A DNA stretch of 64,000 nucleotides from Chiridota heheva (GCA_020152595.1 JAIGNY010002073.1:827001-891000), one strand, 5' to 3'; shown: positions 11,301-26,300, numbered from the stretch's first letter. Numbers and translations: made by a program. Notes: generated by a model from the letters alone, not told the origin.

Positions 11301-14300
11301 GTACTTTCCGCTCAGCCACTTTGCCATCTTCTCCGACTCCAAGGCTGTCCTTACTTCTATACTCAATCTTAAATGGGATAACTTCACATCCCACCTCCTT
11401 CTCCGAAAACTCCTTTCGCCCACCCTCTGCAGGAAAAGTATTTTCTTCTGGATACCCAGCCATGTTGGCATCCCTGGCAATGACAGGGCTGATGCAGCCG
11501 CTAAGCTTGCCCTCAACCTCCCCCTACCTCTTTCCCCAAAACCCTCTTGACATCAACCCGCTTATTGCTTCCCTTGTTCGTGACCGCTGGCAAACCTCAT
11601 GGAACTCCTAAATTGATAACAAACTCCACGTCATGCAGCCCGCCATTCTGATCAAACCAACCATCCACAACCTCTCTCGTGTCAACAACGTTCATATTAC
11701 CCGTCTTAGAATAGGTCAACACCCACCTCACTCACTCCCACCTCCTTATTGGCTCCTCCAACCCTTCTGCAACAATTGCTATTGCACCCTCACAGTCCAT
11801 CACCTTCTCCTTGCTTGCCCCCTGTACAACCTTCCCACAGCTTCCCTCACTCCCACAACTCAATTGCCTTCGGATAAAATTATCTCCTTCCTTCATCGTG
11901 CTTCCCTCTACAACCATAATTAGTCTTCCTCTCCCACCCCCCTCTCTCAACTTTTATTTTTTTCACCCATGCACCTCCTCTCTTGATGCCAGCTTTCTGA
12001 CTTTTGGTTCTCGTATTTCTCTCACTCTCCCCCTTTTCTTTCTTTCTTACCTCTAGAATGATCTAACCTTTCAGGCGCAATGTGACCCTCATTGTCGTGG
12101 TGCTGTTAAGCCCACATCAAACAAACAAACAAATACACAAGTTATGTGAGGATGAAAAAAGGTTGCTAGAACTGAAAAGAAAATTTTCAAATTTTAATAC
12201 ACATAAACTCGAGAGGTAAGAATAATATTCTCTTATACTTTGATTAACATATTTTAAAATGAAGCATGTTATTTAATGCAGTCCTTTCCAGCATAGCACA
12301 TCCACATGATTCCAGCTCCCAACAATCATTATTCAAGAAAAAGTGTGCAAAATGACTTTGTTAACATTTTGAAAATAATCAAATTCATGATGGCATTGTA
12401 TAGAAATAATTGAATGATCAATAAGAAGAATTGATTAAGAATGAGTTCCAGTCAGACATTATTATTTGAAATTACTAGTGTTAAGAGCATTAAACTCATC
12501 CACATTCAGTTTTCTTATAAGTTAAATTTACACAAATATTTGACACTAGAATTATCATGATTTTCAACTAATATGTACATTTTAAATGCTAAATGCAAAT
12601 TGATGAAATCCAAAACTATTTTTCTCAATTTTTGCTATTCTTAACAAACAGTGACACACACATTGCATTGCCAATAAATTGGCCAGTCTTATAAAAAGCA
12701 TGTCTGCTACCAAAGGGTATTCCGGCCATACTTTGTCTTGTTCCATCTCATATTTTTAAAAAGTGATGTATTTTGCTGTTGTCTTTAGATGTTGTACATG
12801 AAATTTACAACATACTGTTTCAGCCTGCACTTTATCGAGGCATAAATTTAAAGGTGACAAACTTTTCTTTAAACTTTGAAATAAACAACAGACCTAAATT
12901 CATTGTTATGATTATTATTATGATTGTGAAATTGATCTTGGAGAAACAAGCCATGTATAGCAACCACTTCATTTGCATCTTATTTCTTTCACATGCCTTC
13001 CCTACCTCTATCAGAACTGACAAAGTAGGTTGAAATGATCAAAATTGGTGTTGAGAAATACCATGAACATACCTTTATCTCAATGAAATCAGGCTTGCCC
13101 AAATTTACCAATTCTGCATATTTCTCTATTTCTTCATTGTTGTAACCATTGACAATTGTTAACCTGTAAACAGTTCGTTGCCCCTGTAAAATACAAGAAT
13201 TTTGTTGTAATACTAAAAGCAGCAACAAAATGATCACTACACCACTATACTACCATTACAGTACATAGGGAAATAAAAGTGAACAAAAAAATAATATAAC
13301 AATCCCTTGTGTATTAACGTTTATTTGTTTGTTGCGGTTTAATGGCACTGCAGCAGCTTGTGTGTTAATAAGTCTAATCGGAAAAATCTATGAAGAAAAC
13401 ATAAGTGAACTTGTGCATATCTATTCCCATTTCTACTAAATGTTCAGTAGGTTTCTTGTGAATGTGCGTGGCCTTCTGTGGGTGTATTATGTCATACACC
13501 ATCTTTGTTAGAAATTTATCTTAAAAGGAAATTCAACTAAATGGTGACAAAGAGCATGGACTGAATGGTGACAAAGAGCATGGACTGAATGGTGACAAAG
13601 AGCATGGACTGAATGGTGACAAAGAGCATGGACTGAATGGTGACAAAGAGCATGAAGTGAATGGTGACAAAGAGCATGGACTGAATGGTGACAAAGAGCA
13701 TGAACTGAATGGTGACAAAGAGCATGAACTGAATGGTGACAAAGAGCATGGACTGAATGGTGACAAAGAGCATGAAGTGAATGGTGACAAAGAGCATGAA
13801 CTGAATGGTGACAAAGAGCATGAACTGAATGGTGACAAAGAGCATGGACTGAATGGTGACAAAGAGCATGAACTGAATGGTGGCAAAGAGCATGGACTGA
13901 ATGGTGACAAAGAGCATGGACTGAATGGTGACAAAGAGCATGAACTGAATGGTGACAAAGAGCATGGACTGAATGGTGACAAAGGGCATGAACTGAATGG
14001 TGACAAAGAGCATGAACTGAATGGTGGCAAAGAGCATGGACTGAATGGTGACAAAGAGCATGGACTGAATGGTGACAAAGAGCATGGACTGAATGGTGAC
14101 AAAGAGCATGAACTGAATGGTGACAAAGAGCATGAACTGAATGGTGACAAAGAGCATGGACTGAATGGTGACAAAGAGCATGAACTGAATGGTGACAAAG
14201 AGCATGAAGTGAATGGTGACAAAGAGCATGGACTGAATGGTGACAAAGAGCATGGACTGAATGGTGACAAAGAGCATGGACTGAATGGTGACAAAGAGCA

Positions 14301-17300
14301 TGGACTGAATGGTGACAAAGAGCATGAAGTGAATGGTGACAAAGAGCATGAACTGAATGGTGGCAAAGAGCATGAACTGAATGGTGACAAAGAGCATGGA
14401 CTGAATGGTGACAAAGAGCATGAACTGAATGGTGACAAAGAGCATGGACTGAATGGTGACAAAGAGCATGGACTGAATGGTGACAAAGAGCATGGACTGA
14501 ATGGTGACAAAGAGCATGAAGTGAATGGTGACAAAGAGCATGAAGTGAATGGTGACAAAGAGCATGGACTGAATGGTGACAAAGAGCATGGACTGAATGG
14601 TGACAAAGAGCATGAACTGAATGGTGACAAAGAGCATGGACTGAATGGTGACAAAGAGCATGAACTGAATGGTGACAAAGAGCATGAACTGAATGGTGAC
14701 AAAGAGCATGGACTGAATGGTGACAAAGAGCATGGACTGAATGGTGACAAAGAGCATGGACTGAATGGTGACAAAGAGCATGGACTGAATGGTGACAAAG
14801 AGCATGAACTGAATGGTGACAAAGAGCATGGACTGAATGGTGACAAAGAGCATGGACTGAATGGTGACAAAGAGCATGGATAACACTCAATGATTAACTC
14901 AATCAGTTACACACATTGATTCCTTGAAAAAGACAAAGTATACTTGACTGAACTAAATCTGGTTAAAGTCTACATGGTCTGCAAAGACACCCCCTCCCCC
15001 CTTCCCCACCCCTTTCCAAACACACACACACACACATGCTTCTTACCTAATATAACCTTCATGCAGGACACATTGTCCATCCAATCAAAATTCCCACTAT
15101 TCACTTTTTGCAAACCTTGATATGGACAGGTGCACTGTCAGCAAATAATGCATGCACTCTCATCCATTTACCACCACAGAAATTGTAAGTTTGGATGTTT
15201 TATTAACCAGTTATAGAGCACTGGTTGGAGACCCACCAGGGATCAAACAAAGTTGACTTAAAAAGAAATAAGGTTTCATGAACCTTTTTGTCATTTTAGT
15301 GTTTCATCTTCAATTAGCAACAATAACACAAACCAACAGCAAATTACTAAGGCAATACCTAATCTTACATTTAAGGCTAAAGATATTATTACAATGTGGC
15401 CATTTCTTCATTCCCACAGGCTACCATACCCATCAATACTACATACAAAACAAAAGTACTTTTCGCACTAGTTTACTAGCACATGATACAAATAAAGACA
15501 CAATGGAGTAGAAAAGGAGATGTGAAATACAATGTTTTAGTTGAGACTAGATTTCCAATAATCCTACCAAGGACGCCTACTGTTTTCTACTTCCTATTAG
15601 TTGTTAATAAAAATAAATGTGAATGTAACAGGAGATCAATCCAAGATAACTGATAAGCCAAAGGTAATTAAGAGCTTATCTTGGTGAAATGAAACTAAAA
15701 CTAATGAAGATGTTAATAGATAATCATCAATTTCTACTTCATCAAGATTAATAGATTAACTATTAAGATTAATAGATTAACTCTACAGTTCTATGAACTG
15801 TAGAATTGTAATACACACACTGTATCCCTTTTCACTCACGGAAGTACTTGCATACACATACTGTATACCTTTTCACTCACGGAAATACTTGCATACACAC
15901 ACTGTATACCTTTTTACTCACGGAAGTACTTGCATACACACTGTACCCCTTTTAACTCACAGAAATACTTGCATACACACTGTATCTCTTTGCACTCATG
16001 AAAGTACCTGCATATATACACTATCCCTTTTCACTCACAGAAGTACCTGCATATACACACTGTATCCCTTTTCACTCACGGAAGTACCTGCATATACACA
16101 CTGTATCCCTTTTCACTCACGGAAGTACCTGCATATACACACTGTATCCCTTTTCACTCACGGAAGTACCTGCATATACACACTGTACCCCTTTTCACTC
16201 ACATAAGTACCTGCATATACACACTGTATCCCTTTTCACTCACGGAAGTACCTGCATATACACACTGTACCCCTTTTCACTCACGGAAGTACCTGCATAT
16301 ACACACTGTATCCCTTTTCTTTACGGAAATACTTGCATACACACACTGTATCCCTTTTTACTCATGGAAGAAGTACTTGCATACATACACCGTATCCTTT
16401 TTACTCACGGAAGTACCTGCATACACACTGTATCCCTTTTCACTCACGAAAGTATCTGCAAACACACACTGTATCTCTTTTCACCACGGAAATACCTGCA
16501 TAGGCACACTGTATCCTTTTCACTCATGGAAGTACCTGCATACAAACACTGTATCCCTATTCACTCACAGAAGTACCTGCATATACACACTGTATCCCTT
16601 TTCACTCACGGAAGTACCTGCATATACACACTGTATCCCTTTTCACTCTCAGAAGTACCTGCATACACACACTGTATCCCTTTTCACTCACAGAAGTACT
16701 TGCATATACACACTGTATACCTGAAAAAAGGTTGTAATCTTTCCCCGTACCTATTTTTACTTTATATCAATGATATTGAAGTCCACAAACACCCAAGGAA
16801 TTCTTATAAATAAGAATAATATATGTTGTCTTCTTTATGCAGATGACCTCGTTATCTTTTTAGAAAATGTTTATTCCTTGCAAAATTTACTAAATGTTTT
16901 CCAAGAACATTGTGAAGAGAATGTTTTGACTGTAAACTCAGATAAAACGAAGGTAATGGTTTTTAGAAAGGGTGGACACATTGCAAGAAGTGAACGTTTT
17001 TATTTCAAAGGCAAAATTATTGAGACTGTAAATAACTATAATTACTTAGGATTAAATTTTACGCCAAAAGGAGTATGGTCAAAATCCCAAGTTTAACCCT
17101 TACTCTACCAGGGCTTTAAAAATAGCGACCCCAATTTTCGTAACTTTTTTTTCATATGCATTTTGACAACTTTCCTTTCATTTTCTTTCGTTACAAGTTT
17201 GGTTGGAATAGATGCTAAGAAATTTAGCTTTTGAGTAATTAAAACCAATTTAGGAAATATTGGACAAAATTATGCAAATTAAGCAATTTTTGGCTAAATT

Positions 17301-20300
17301 TGGTCAACAAATGGTCAATCTTTGCAGAAGTATAACTTCTTGAAAACAGAGATTTGTGTTACATATTTAGATTGTTTTTGAAATTTCCTTTCCAATGATA
17401 CTAATCTATAATTTTTAGAAAGAAAGAAAAGATGAAAACACATCAAAAATGATAAAAGTCAAACGTCCCCTGAAAGCTGCAGCAGAAAAATAATTACGCC
17501 GTAGTCACGGCGAGACTCAAACCCAGAGCGCTCGCACGCTAGTCGCGTACATTTCCTCTGCGCCATGTGGTCGTTCAATTTGTGGAGGTGTAATTTTGTT
17601 CTTATAGGATAGGTTCTAATTAGAGGGGGGTATGCCTTTATTTATATATCAAATGAAAGGAAATTTCAAGCACTTTCGAACGGCGGTTCAACAAAGCATG
17701 CGTGATGTAAGGTTTGGGTTACGATTTTTTGAAAAAACGGGTCAAAATGGCAGAAATTCATGAAATTTTGAAGAAATTTCTCCAGAACAAGAGATTGGAC
17801 GTAGGGATTATAAAAATTATAACAGAAACCAATACTATCATGTCTTAGGACTTGCGTGTTTGATTTTGAAGCAAAAATGTGATCTTGAAATTATCGTAAG
17901 ATGTAAAAGAGAAAAATTGAGTTTTACCCTTTTTCGATGTATTTTTTCTAAAAATTATGTAATATGACTCCTATAAAAAAGATTCATTTTGTAAAAGAAA
18001 CATTCGAGTACTTCAAAATGATACCAAGATTACTATTATAGGACTGTGGTAAAGTCCCGATTTTATTTTTAGAAAAAGGTGGTTTGAAAACGGCGATACT
18101 ATCGCCGCGTGGTAGAGTAAGGGTTAACAGAGTTCAAAGTCTAAGGTTACTTTATTCAACTTTAAGAAAATTTTGTCTAGGACTATTGATTTACCTGTAA
18201 GTAATATCCTTCAAATTTTTGATCAAAAGATAATGCTTATTTTAACATATGGTTCTGAGTTATGGGGTATTACCCCCCCATGAAAGTACAATAAGAGTTT
18301 ACAATTCGTTTCATAAATATGTTTTAGGTTTAACACCAAATGCCATAAATATTATAGCTCTAGGAGAGCTGGGTCGCTTTTCCTTTAAAAGTCAAACAAT
18401 ACTAAAGCAAATAGCATATTGGTTAAGACTTCTTATTCTTGATAAAGACAGGTATTAGACTCATTGTTATGTAGAACAAAGAATATTGGAAAACAAGGGA
18501 GTGCTTTCATGGGGACTGTGTGTTAAAAATATTTTGTATGAAACTGGGTTTGGTAACGTTTGGGAGGGGCAGGGAGAAAGTTTAAAAAGTTGGTCTCCAA
18601 AATCAGATGTGCTTGCCTTGAAATTGAAGTCAACAAAGGCTGTTATTGTAATATAACCTATGAACAGAGGTTCTGTCAGGTTTGCAATTTGAAAGAAGTT
18701 GAAGATGAATATCATTTTCTCCTAATTTGTCCATCCCTTTCTAAAATCCACTGTAAATTTATCCCAAAATATTTCTTTCAGACTGCAACTAAAACAAAAT
18801 GTAATACTTTATTAGCAGCTAGTTCTAAATACTTATTTTTGCAGTTATCACACTTTATTTTACACGCAATGAAAGCAAAACGTTTGTTTCTTTCTCTTTG
18901 ATTATTGTTTGTTGTAAGAACCTCAATCATATACCATTTAATTTATCGTTTATGTTTGTGACAAAGGCCAGATGGCCTAGAGCATTGTAATAAAAATTGT
19001 ATTGTATTGTATACCTTTTCACTCACTAAAGTACTTGCATATACACACTGTATCCCTTTTCACTCACGGAAGTACCTGCATATACAACAGAACTATACAA
19101 TCATCTCAAGGTTTAAACTTCCTTCAAAATATAAATAGATCCTCAATGAAATTAAAATAATTCTACAGACATTGATTTTAAAGGCTTGTGGGAAAACATG
19201 TTTATGAAATTGGAGAACAAGTGGTGGGACTGCAACAGCACACCTGTTTATAAGTTGTATTCAATACATTTAAAAAAATAATCCATGGAAAGGATTTAAT
19301 CAATATCTCTACAATCATCATATATTTTGACATTGTTTTTCCTTACCAAAGGCTCTTTTTAATTCATAATGTTTTTCTTTTATTCAACCTTTTTATTTTT
19401 GTGTGTGAAATAGTAAAATAAAATAAACCTATTACATGTGTGTATGTATATTGGTTTCATATAAACATTAAAGAAACCATAGAGAAAAAAACTAATACAA
19501 TTCAAATGACAATGCAAGACTTGATTTGCATTCTAGAACCAAAGTGTCATAACAATGATAATCACCTTTCTTCCATGCACATATTTCATCTCATGTAAAA
19601 GAACTGTAATAACTGGTTGCTACCTTCATTAAACACAGCATAATTTCTTACCTTTTTTGATAATGCCTTCAGACTGTCTATAAATCTGGTCCAAAAATCC
19701 TTGAAGAGTGGACGGTCAATTTTCTTAAGGCTTTCTTTAGTACTGGCATCAACACTTACATATAACTGGGTGACCGGTAGAAGCTTTCTAATGCAAGAAG
19801 ATATGTATTTCATGAAACATTAGTTACATAATTTTCAAGCTATACAAAGCAAAACCAAACTAATCAGTTTTCTTCCATCTTCATCCATTGTTTTCAGCAT
19901 CCATTGTTTTCATAATCCATTGTTTTCAGCATCCATTGTTTTCAGCATCCATTGTTTTCAGCATCCATTGTTTTCAGCATCCATTGTTTTAATCCATTGT
20001 TTTCAGCATCCATTGTTTTCAGCATCCATTGTTTTCAGCAGGTTTATGACGATCCTATGCAGAAGGGATCTATTCTTCATTATCATCTTACACATTCCAA
20101 ATCCTAATTAAGATATTAATTTCCCACTGATAAATTTCTTGCATCATAGCAAAAATGCACTATAACGAGTGGAATCTAATGAAATGAATTACATTCAACA
20201 TGAAGATAAGAATCTAAACAAAATTAAAGACAAACATAAACAAAATCACAATGCCATTAAGATTAATCTAGCAATGCTATAATTCCCCAAACCCTCCATT

Positions 20301-23300
20301 AAAAACTGTTTTTTCTTCATCATTTTAAAGGGTGAACTACTATATCTCAAAATCCATTGTATGTAATTTAAAGCACAAAAAATTTCCTTTTAGAATAAAA
20401 GTAATGTATGCATAATGCATATATTACTCACTTTTAACTTTTAGGAATATTGTTGAGAAAACAGGATTAGAAGTAAGTACTGGACATCAGAATGATGTAT
20501 AAGAATTTACCAGCATAATATTTTCCATTTTTTCCAACATAAGAATGATGAATGGAAACAAGCTTTCAAAAAGAAATCATTAAAAAATTGTCTATTATCT
20601 TTCAAAATGTACAAACATAGTTTGCTTGTACACCTAAAGTAAAAAGTTAATGACCAAAATCATTTAACAAAAGAAGAAATATTTACGTTATGGCATCTGG
20701 GAACTGGGCATTTGTGACAAGAAATGTAGAAATTTCATGACCATGTAACAAGCGCACTAATTGGTTGATTTCTGGATACATGATGGGTTCGCCAACCAAT
20801 GAAAGGGCACAATGCTGAATCTTCATGGCCTCTTGCATTCTCTCTGGTTGGACCCCGGGAACACCTGCAAAAGTTTAAAGGAAAAATTATCATAATAATC
20901 ATAGTGACACAAGGATAAAGATGTTCTAGGGATATAACAAAAAAATGTCAAATTAAACCCACTAAATATCATCATAATTTTACATCACAAATAAAAATAA
21001 ATATTCTGGAATTAAACCCCACATTGTACTGTGAGGAATAATGATAATTTTTTAAATAGTTATTTATATTTTTTCCATAGCAAATAAAATAGTTACAAAA
21101 ACAACATAACAGAAGGAAGAACTTAGTAGGATGATATACATACCTCTGAATTCTTTAATCATCTTGTAATGATTCTGCATAGCCCCCTCTACAATCATGT
21201 CTGGGCTGTCCATTTTCCATTTCCACTCAGTACCAACAGGGTTTGTGTGATGCCTGAAGACAGGAATGTAAAATGGCTACTATTAACCCCTTCATAAATT
21301 GTGAAGTTAGTAACAGAATCATGGCATCATCAGAATTTTGTGCACATTCCAATATTCCATCAAGTTCCATGCGACTCTTAAAGAAGCATGTGATCACAGA
21401 CTTCATAGAGAAAGTTAAAAACTTGTTTTTTGCAATATACAATAATAGTGAATTTACAATAGAAATAAATCCCTTACCCACAAAACTCCATTACCTGTTT
21501 AATTAACCATTATTGGGTATGCTTACATTTCAAGTTCAATAATTATTGTCCCACTTGAAAGTATTTTTTTAATTTAATGCCAAATCAAATTTTACCATAA
21601 GCTAGAATGAGTACAAATAATGATTAGCTTCTAAGATAGAAACAATCTTATTGAAAGCAAGAACAAGCTCATCCATTCCTACTGCCAAACTGAAAGCAAG
21701 AACAAGCTCATCCATTCTTACTACCAAACTAAAAGCAAGAACAAGCTAATCCATTCCTACTACCAAACTAAAAGCAAGAACAAGCTCATCCATTCCTACT
21801 ACCAAACTGAAAGCAAGAACAAGCTCATCCATTCCTACTACCAAAATAAAAGCAAGAACAAGCTCATCCATTCCTACTACCAAACTGAAAGCAAGAACAA
21901 GCACATCCATTCCTACTACCAAACTGAAAGCAAGAACAAGCTCATCCATTCCTACTACCATACTAAAAGCAAAAACAAGCTCATCCATTCCAACTACCAA
22001 CCTAAAAGCAAGAACAAACTCATCCATTCCAATACCAACCTATAAGCAGGAACAAGCTCATCCATTCCTACTACCAAACTGAAAACAAGAACAAGTTCAT
22101 CAATTCTTACTACCAAACTGAAAGCAAGAACAAGCTCATCCATTCCTACTACCATACTGAAAACAAGCTCATCCATTCTTACTACCAAACTGAAAGCAAG
22201 AACAAGCTCATCCATTCGTACTACCAAACTGAAAGCAAGAACAAGCTCATCCATTCCTACTACCATAGTGAAAGCAAGAACAAGCTCATACTACCAAACT
22301 GAAAGCAAGAACAAGCTCATCCATTCCTACTACCATACTGAAAACAAGAACAAGCTCATCCATTCTTACTACCAAACTGAAAGCAAGAACAAGCTAATCC
22401 ATTCCTACTACCAAACTGAAAGCAAGAACAAGCTCATCCATTCTTACTACCAAACTGAAAGCAAGAACAAGCTCATCCATTCCTACTACCAAAATGAAAG
22501 CAAGAACAAGCTCATCCATTCCTACTACCAAACTGAAAGCAAGAACAAGCTCATCCATTCCTACTACCAAACTGAAAGCAAGAACAAGCTCATCCATTCC
22601 TACTACCAAATTGAAAGCAAGAACAAGCTCATCCATTCTTACTACCAAACTGAAAGCAAGAACAAGCTCACCTATTCCTACTACCAAAGTGAAAGCAAGA
22701 ACAAGCTCATCCATTCCTACTACCAAACTGAAAGCAAGAACAAGCTCACCTATTCCTACTACCAAACTGAAAGCAAGAACAAGCTCATCCATTCCTACTA
22801 CCAAACTGAAAGCAAGAACAAGCTCACCTATTCCTACTACCAAAGTGAAAGCAAGAACAAGCTCATCCATTCCTACTACCAAACTGAAAGCAAGAACAAG
22901 CTCATCCATTCCTACTACCATAGTGAAAGCAAGAACAAGCTCATCCATTCCTACTACCAAACTGAAAGCAAGAACAAGCTCATCCATTCCTACTACCAAA
23001 CTGAAAGCAAGAACAAGCTCATCCATTCCTACTACCAAACTGAAAGCAAGAACAAGCTCATCCATTCCTACTACCAAACTGAAAGCAAGAACAAGTTCAT
23101 CCATTCCTACTACCAAACTGAAAGCAAGAACAAGCTCATCCATTCCTACTACCAAACTGAAAGCAAGAACAAGCTCATCCATTCCTACAACCAAATTGTA
23201 AGCAAGAACAAGCTCATCCATTCCTACTACCAAACTGAAAGCAAGAACAAGCTCATCCATTCCTACTACCAAACTGAAAGCAACACAATCTCATTCATTC

Positions 23301-26300
23301 CTACTACCAAACTGAAAGCAAGAACAAGCTCATCCATTCCTACTACCATACTGAAAACAAGAACAAGCTCATCCATTCCTACTACCAAAATGAAAGCAAG
23401 AACAAGCTCATCCATTCCTACTACCAAACTGAAAGCAAGAACAAGCTCATCCATTCCTACTACCAAACTGAAAGCAAGGACAAGCTCATCCATTCCTACT
23501 ACCAAACTGAAAGCAAGAACAAGCTCATCTATTCCTACTACCAAACTGAAAGCAAGAACAAGCTTATCCATTCCTACTACCAAACTGAAAGCAAGAACAA
23601 GCTCATCCATTCCTACTACCAAACTGAAAGCAAGAACAAGCTCATCCATTCCTACTACCATACTGAAAACAAGAACAAGCTCATACTACCAAACTGAAAG
23701 CAAGAACAAGCTCATCCATTCCTACTACCAAAATGAAAGCAAGAACAAGCTCATCCATTCCTACTACCATATTGGAAGCAAGAACAAGCTCATCCATTCC
23801 TACTACCATACTGAAAACAAGAACAAGCTCATCCATTCTTACTACCAAACTGAAAGCAAGAACAAGCTCATCTATTCCTACTACCAAACTGAAAGCAAGA
23901 ACAAGCTCATCCATTCCTACTACCAAACTGAAAGCAAAAACAAGCTCATCCATTCCTACTACCAAACTGAAAGCAAGAACAAGCTCATACTACCAAACTG
24001 AAAGCAAGAACAAGCTCATCCATTCCTACTACCAAAATGAAAGCAAAAACAAGCTCATCCATTCCTACTACCATATTGAAAGCAAGAACAAGCTCATCCA
24101 TTCCTACTACCATACTGAAAACAAAAACAAGCTCATCCATTCTTACTACCAAACTGAAAGCAAGAACAAGCTCATCTATTCCTACTACCAAACTGAAAGC
24201 AAGAACAAGCTCATCCATTCCTACTACCAAACTGAAAGCAAGAACAAGCTCATCCATTCCTACTACCAAACTGAAAGCAAGAACAAGCTCATCCATTCCT
24301 ACTACCAAACTGAAAGCAAGAACAAGCTCATCCATTCTTACTACCAAACTGAAAGCAAGAACAAGCACATCCATTCCTACTACCATACTGAAAGCAAGAA
24401 CAAGCTCATCTATTCCTACTACCAAACTGAAAGCAAGAACAAGCTCATCCATTCCTACTACCAAACTGAAAGCAAGAACAAGCTCATCCATTCCTGCTAC
24501 CATACTGAAAACAAGAACAAGCTCATCCATTCCTACTACCAAACTGAAAGCAAGAACAAGCACATCCATTCCTACTACCATACTGAAAGCAAAACAATCT
24601 CATCCATTCTTACTACCAAACTGAAAGCAAGAACAAGCTTATCCATTCCTACTACCAAACTGAAAGCAAGAACAAGCTCATCCATTCCTACTACCAAACT
24701 CAAAGCAAGAACAAGCTTATCCATTCCTACTACCAAACTGAAAGCAAGAACAAGCTCATCCATTCCTACTACCAAACTCAAAACAAGAACAAGCTCATCC
24801 ATTCCTACTACCAAACTGAAAGCACGAACAAGCTCATCCATTCTTACTACCAAACTGAAAGCAAGAACAAGCACATCCATTCCTACTACCATACTGAAAG
24901 CAAGAACAAGCTTATCCATTTCTACTACCATAGTGAAAGCAAGAACAAGCTCATCCATTCCTAGTACCAAACTGAAAGCAAGAACAAGCACATCCATTCC
25001 TACTACCAAACTGAAAGCAAGAACAAGCTTATCCATTCCAACTACCATAGTGAAAGCAAGAACAAGCTCATCCATTCCTAGTACCAAACTGAAAGCAAGA
25101 ACAAGCACATCCATTCCTACTACCAAACTGAAAGCAAGAACAAGCACATCCATTCCTACTACCAAACTGAAAACAAGAACAAGCTTATCCATTCTTACTA
25201 CCAAACTGAAAGCAAGAACAAGCTAATCCATTCCTACTACCAAACTGAAAGCAAGAACAAGCTCATCCATTCCTACTACCAAACTGAAAGCAAGAACAAG
25301 CTCATCCATTCCTACTACCAAACTGAAAGCAAGAACAAGCTCATCCATTCCTACTACCAAACTGAAAGCAAGAACAAGCTCATCCATTCCTACTACCAAA
25401 CTAAAAGCAAGAACAAGCTCATCCATTCCTACTACCAAACTGAAAACAGGAACAAGCTCATCCATTCCTACTACCAAACTGAAAGCAAGAACAAGCTCAT
25501 CCATTCCTACTACCAAACTGAAAGCAAAAACAAGCTCATCCATTCCTACTACCAAACTGAAAGCAAGAACAAGCCCATCCATTCCTACTACCATACTGAA
25601 AGCAAAAACAAGCTCATCCATTCCAACTACCAAACTGAAAGCAAAAACAAGCTCATCCATTCCTACTACCAAACTAAAAACAAGAACAAGCTCATCCATT
25701 CCTACTACCATACTTGAAGTTGATGCAAAATATGCTGGAGGTGGAACAACCACTCTTGGTGTCTTGCATCTGACACTGCGGCTTGATATCAATTTTGTAC
25801 GTAAATAGTATCTCAACAAATTGCTACTTGCTTGATAATGACAATGTATCCTGCTGCAATAACCTTACAACAAACAGGAACCTGCCAGTTAAATCAATCA
25901 AAAATAGCTTTCTCTAATCCCGGTGGATCTGCAACCAGTGAGTTCACAGCTGGTTATCAAAGGCCATGGCTGTCTTGATATAATGTCCAGCACTGAATGC
26001 TTTCGGGATGTTAAACCTTGCTATGCTATGCTAATCTATTTCACTTTCTTTGTTACCATAACATGATCAAAACCATCCATTTTGTTTCCATAGTATGTTC
26101 ATTGTACATTGTTATGCAAATTGCACATATGTTTCACCCGCATTCACCTTATTACAGACCTCTGTGGTATAGTGATTAGTGCTTTGTCCTCTCACCCACA
26201 CGTCCCGGGTTAGAATCTCAGTGGGTCTGCGACCAGTGAGTTCACAACTGGTTATCAAAGGCTGTGGCTGTCTTGATATAATGTCCAGCACTGGATGCTT

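Larger units (their letters stand above)
16722..19007 (+). mobile_element. 5'-truncated non-LTR retrotransposon inserted in the 41-bp array, itself interrupted
   Basis: The left part reads KKGCNLSPYLFLLYINDI, then CCLLYADDLVIFLENVYSLQ (catalytic YADD) and LTVNSDKTKVMVF, reverse-transcriptase palm to thumb. After an inserted TTAA element it continues LPVSNILQIFDQKIMLILTY, then VYNSFHKYVLGLTPNAINII, and ends with a Cys/His module (RFCQVCNLKEVEDEYHFLLI CP) and a 3' tail of ATTGT repeats. TGTATACC stands on both sides (16714..16721 and 19008..19015), a plausible target-site duplication. Without the inner element the copy is about 1,255 bp. A frameshift lies near 18280. Confidence 0.88.

Noticed and set aside
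13508..14890. Four overlapping open frames of 408-460 codons
   Set aside because: They are produced by a stop-free 24-bp tandem unit on both strands, inside a TYW1 intron, with no domain or splice context.
15793..16813. 137- and 271-codon plus frames rich in His/Tyr/Thr
   Set aside because: Translation of the 41-bp array; the tail of the longer one only reads into the LINE.
21746..25819. Many long frames (up to 577 codons) on both strands
   Set aside because: All derive from the 39-bp array; unit length is a multiple of three and unit sequence lacks stops.
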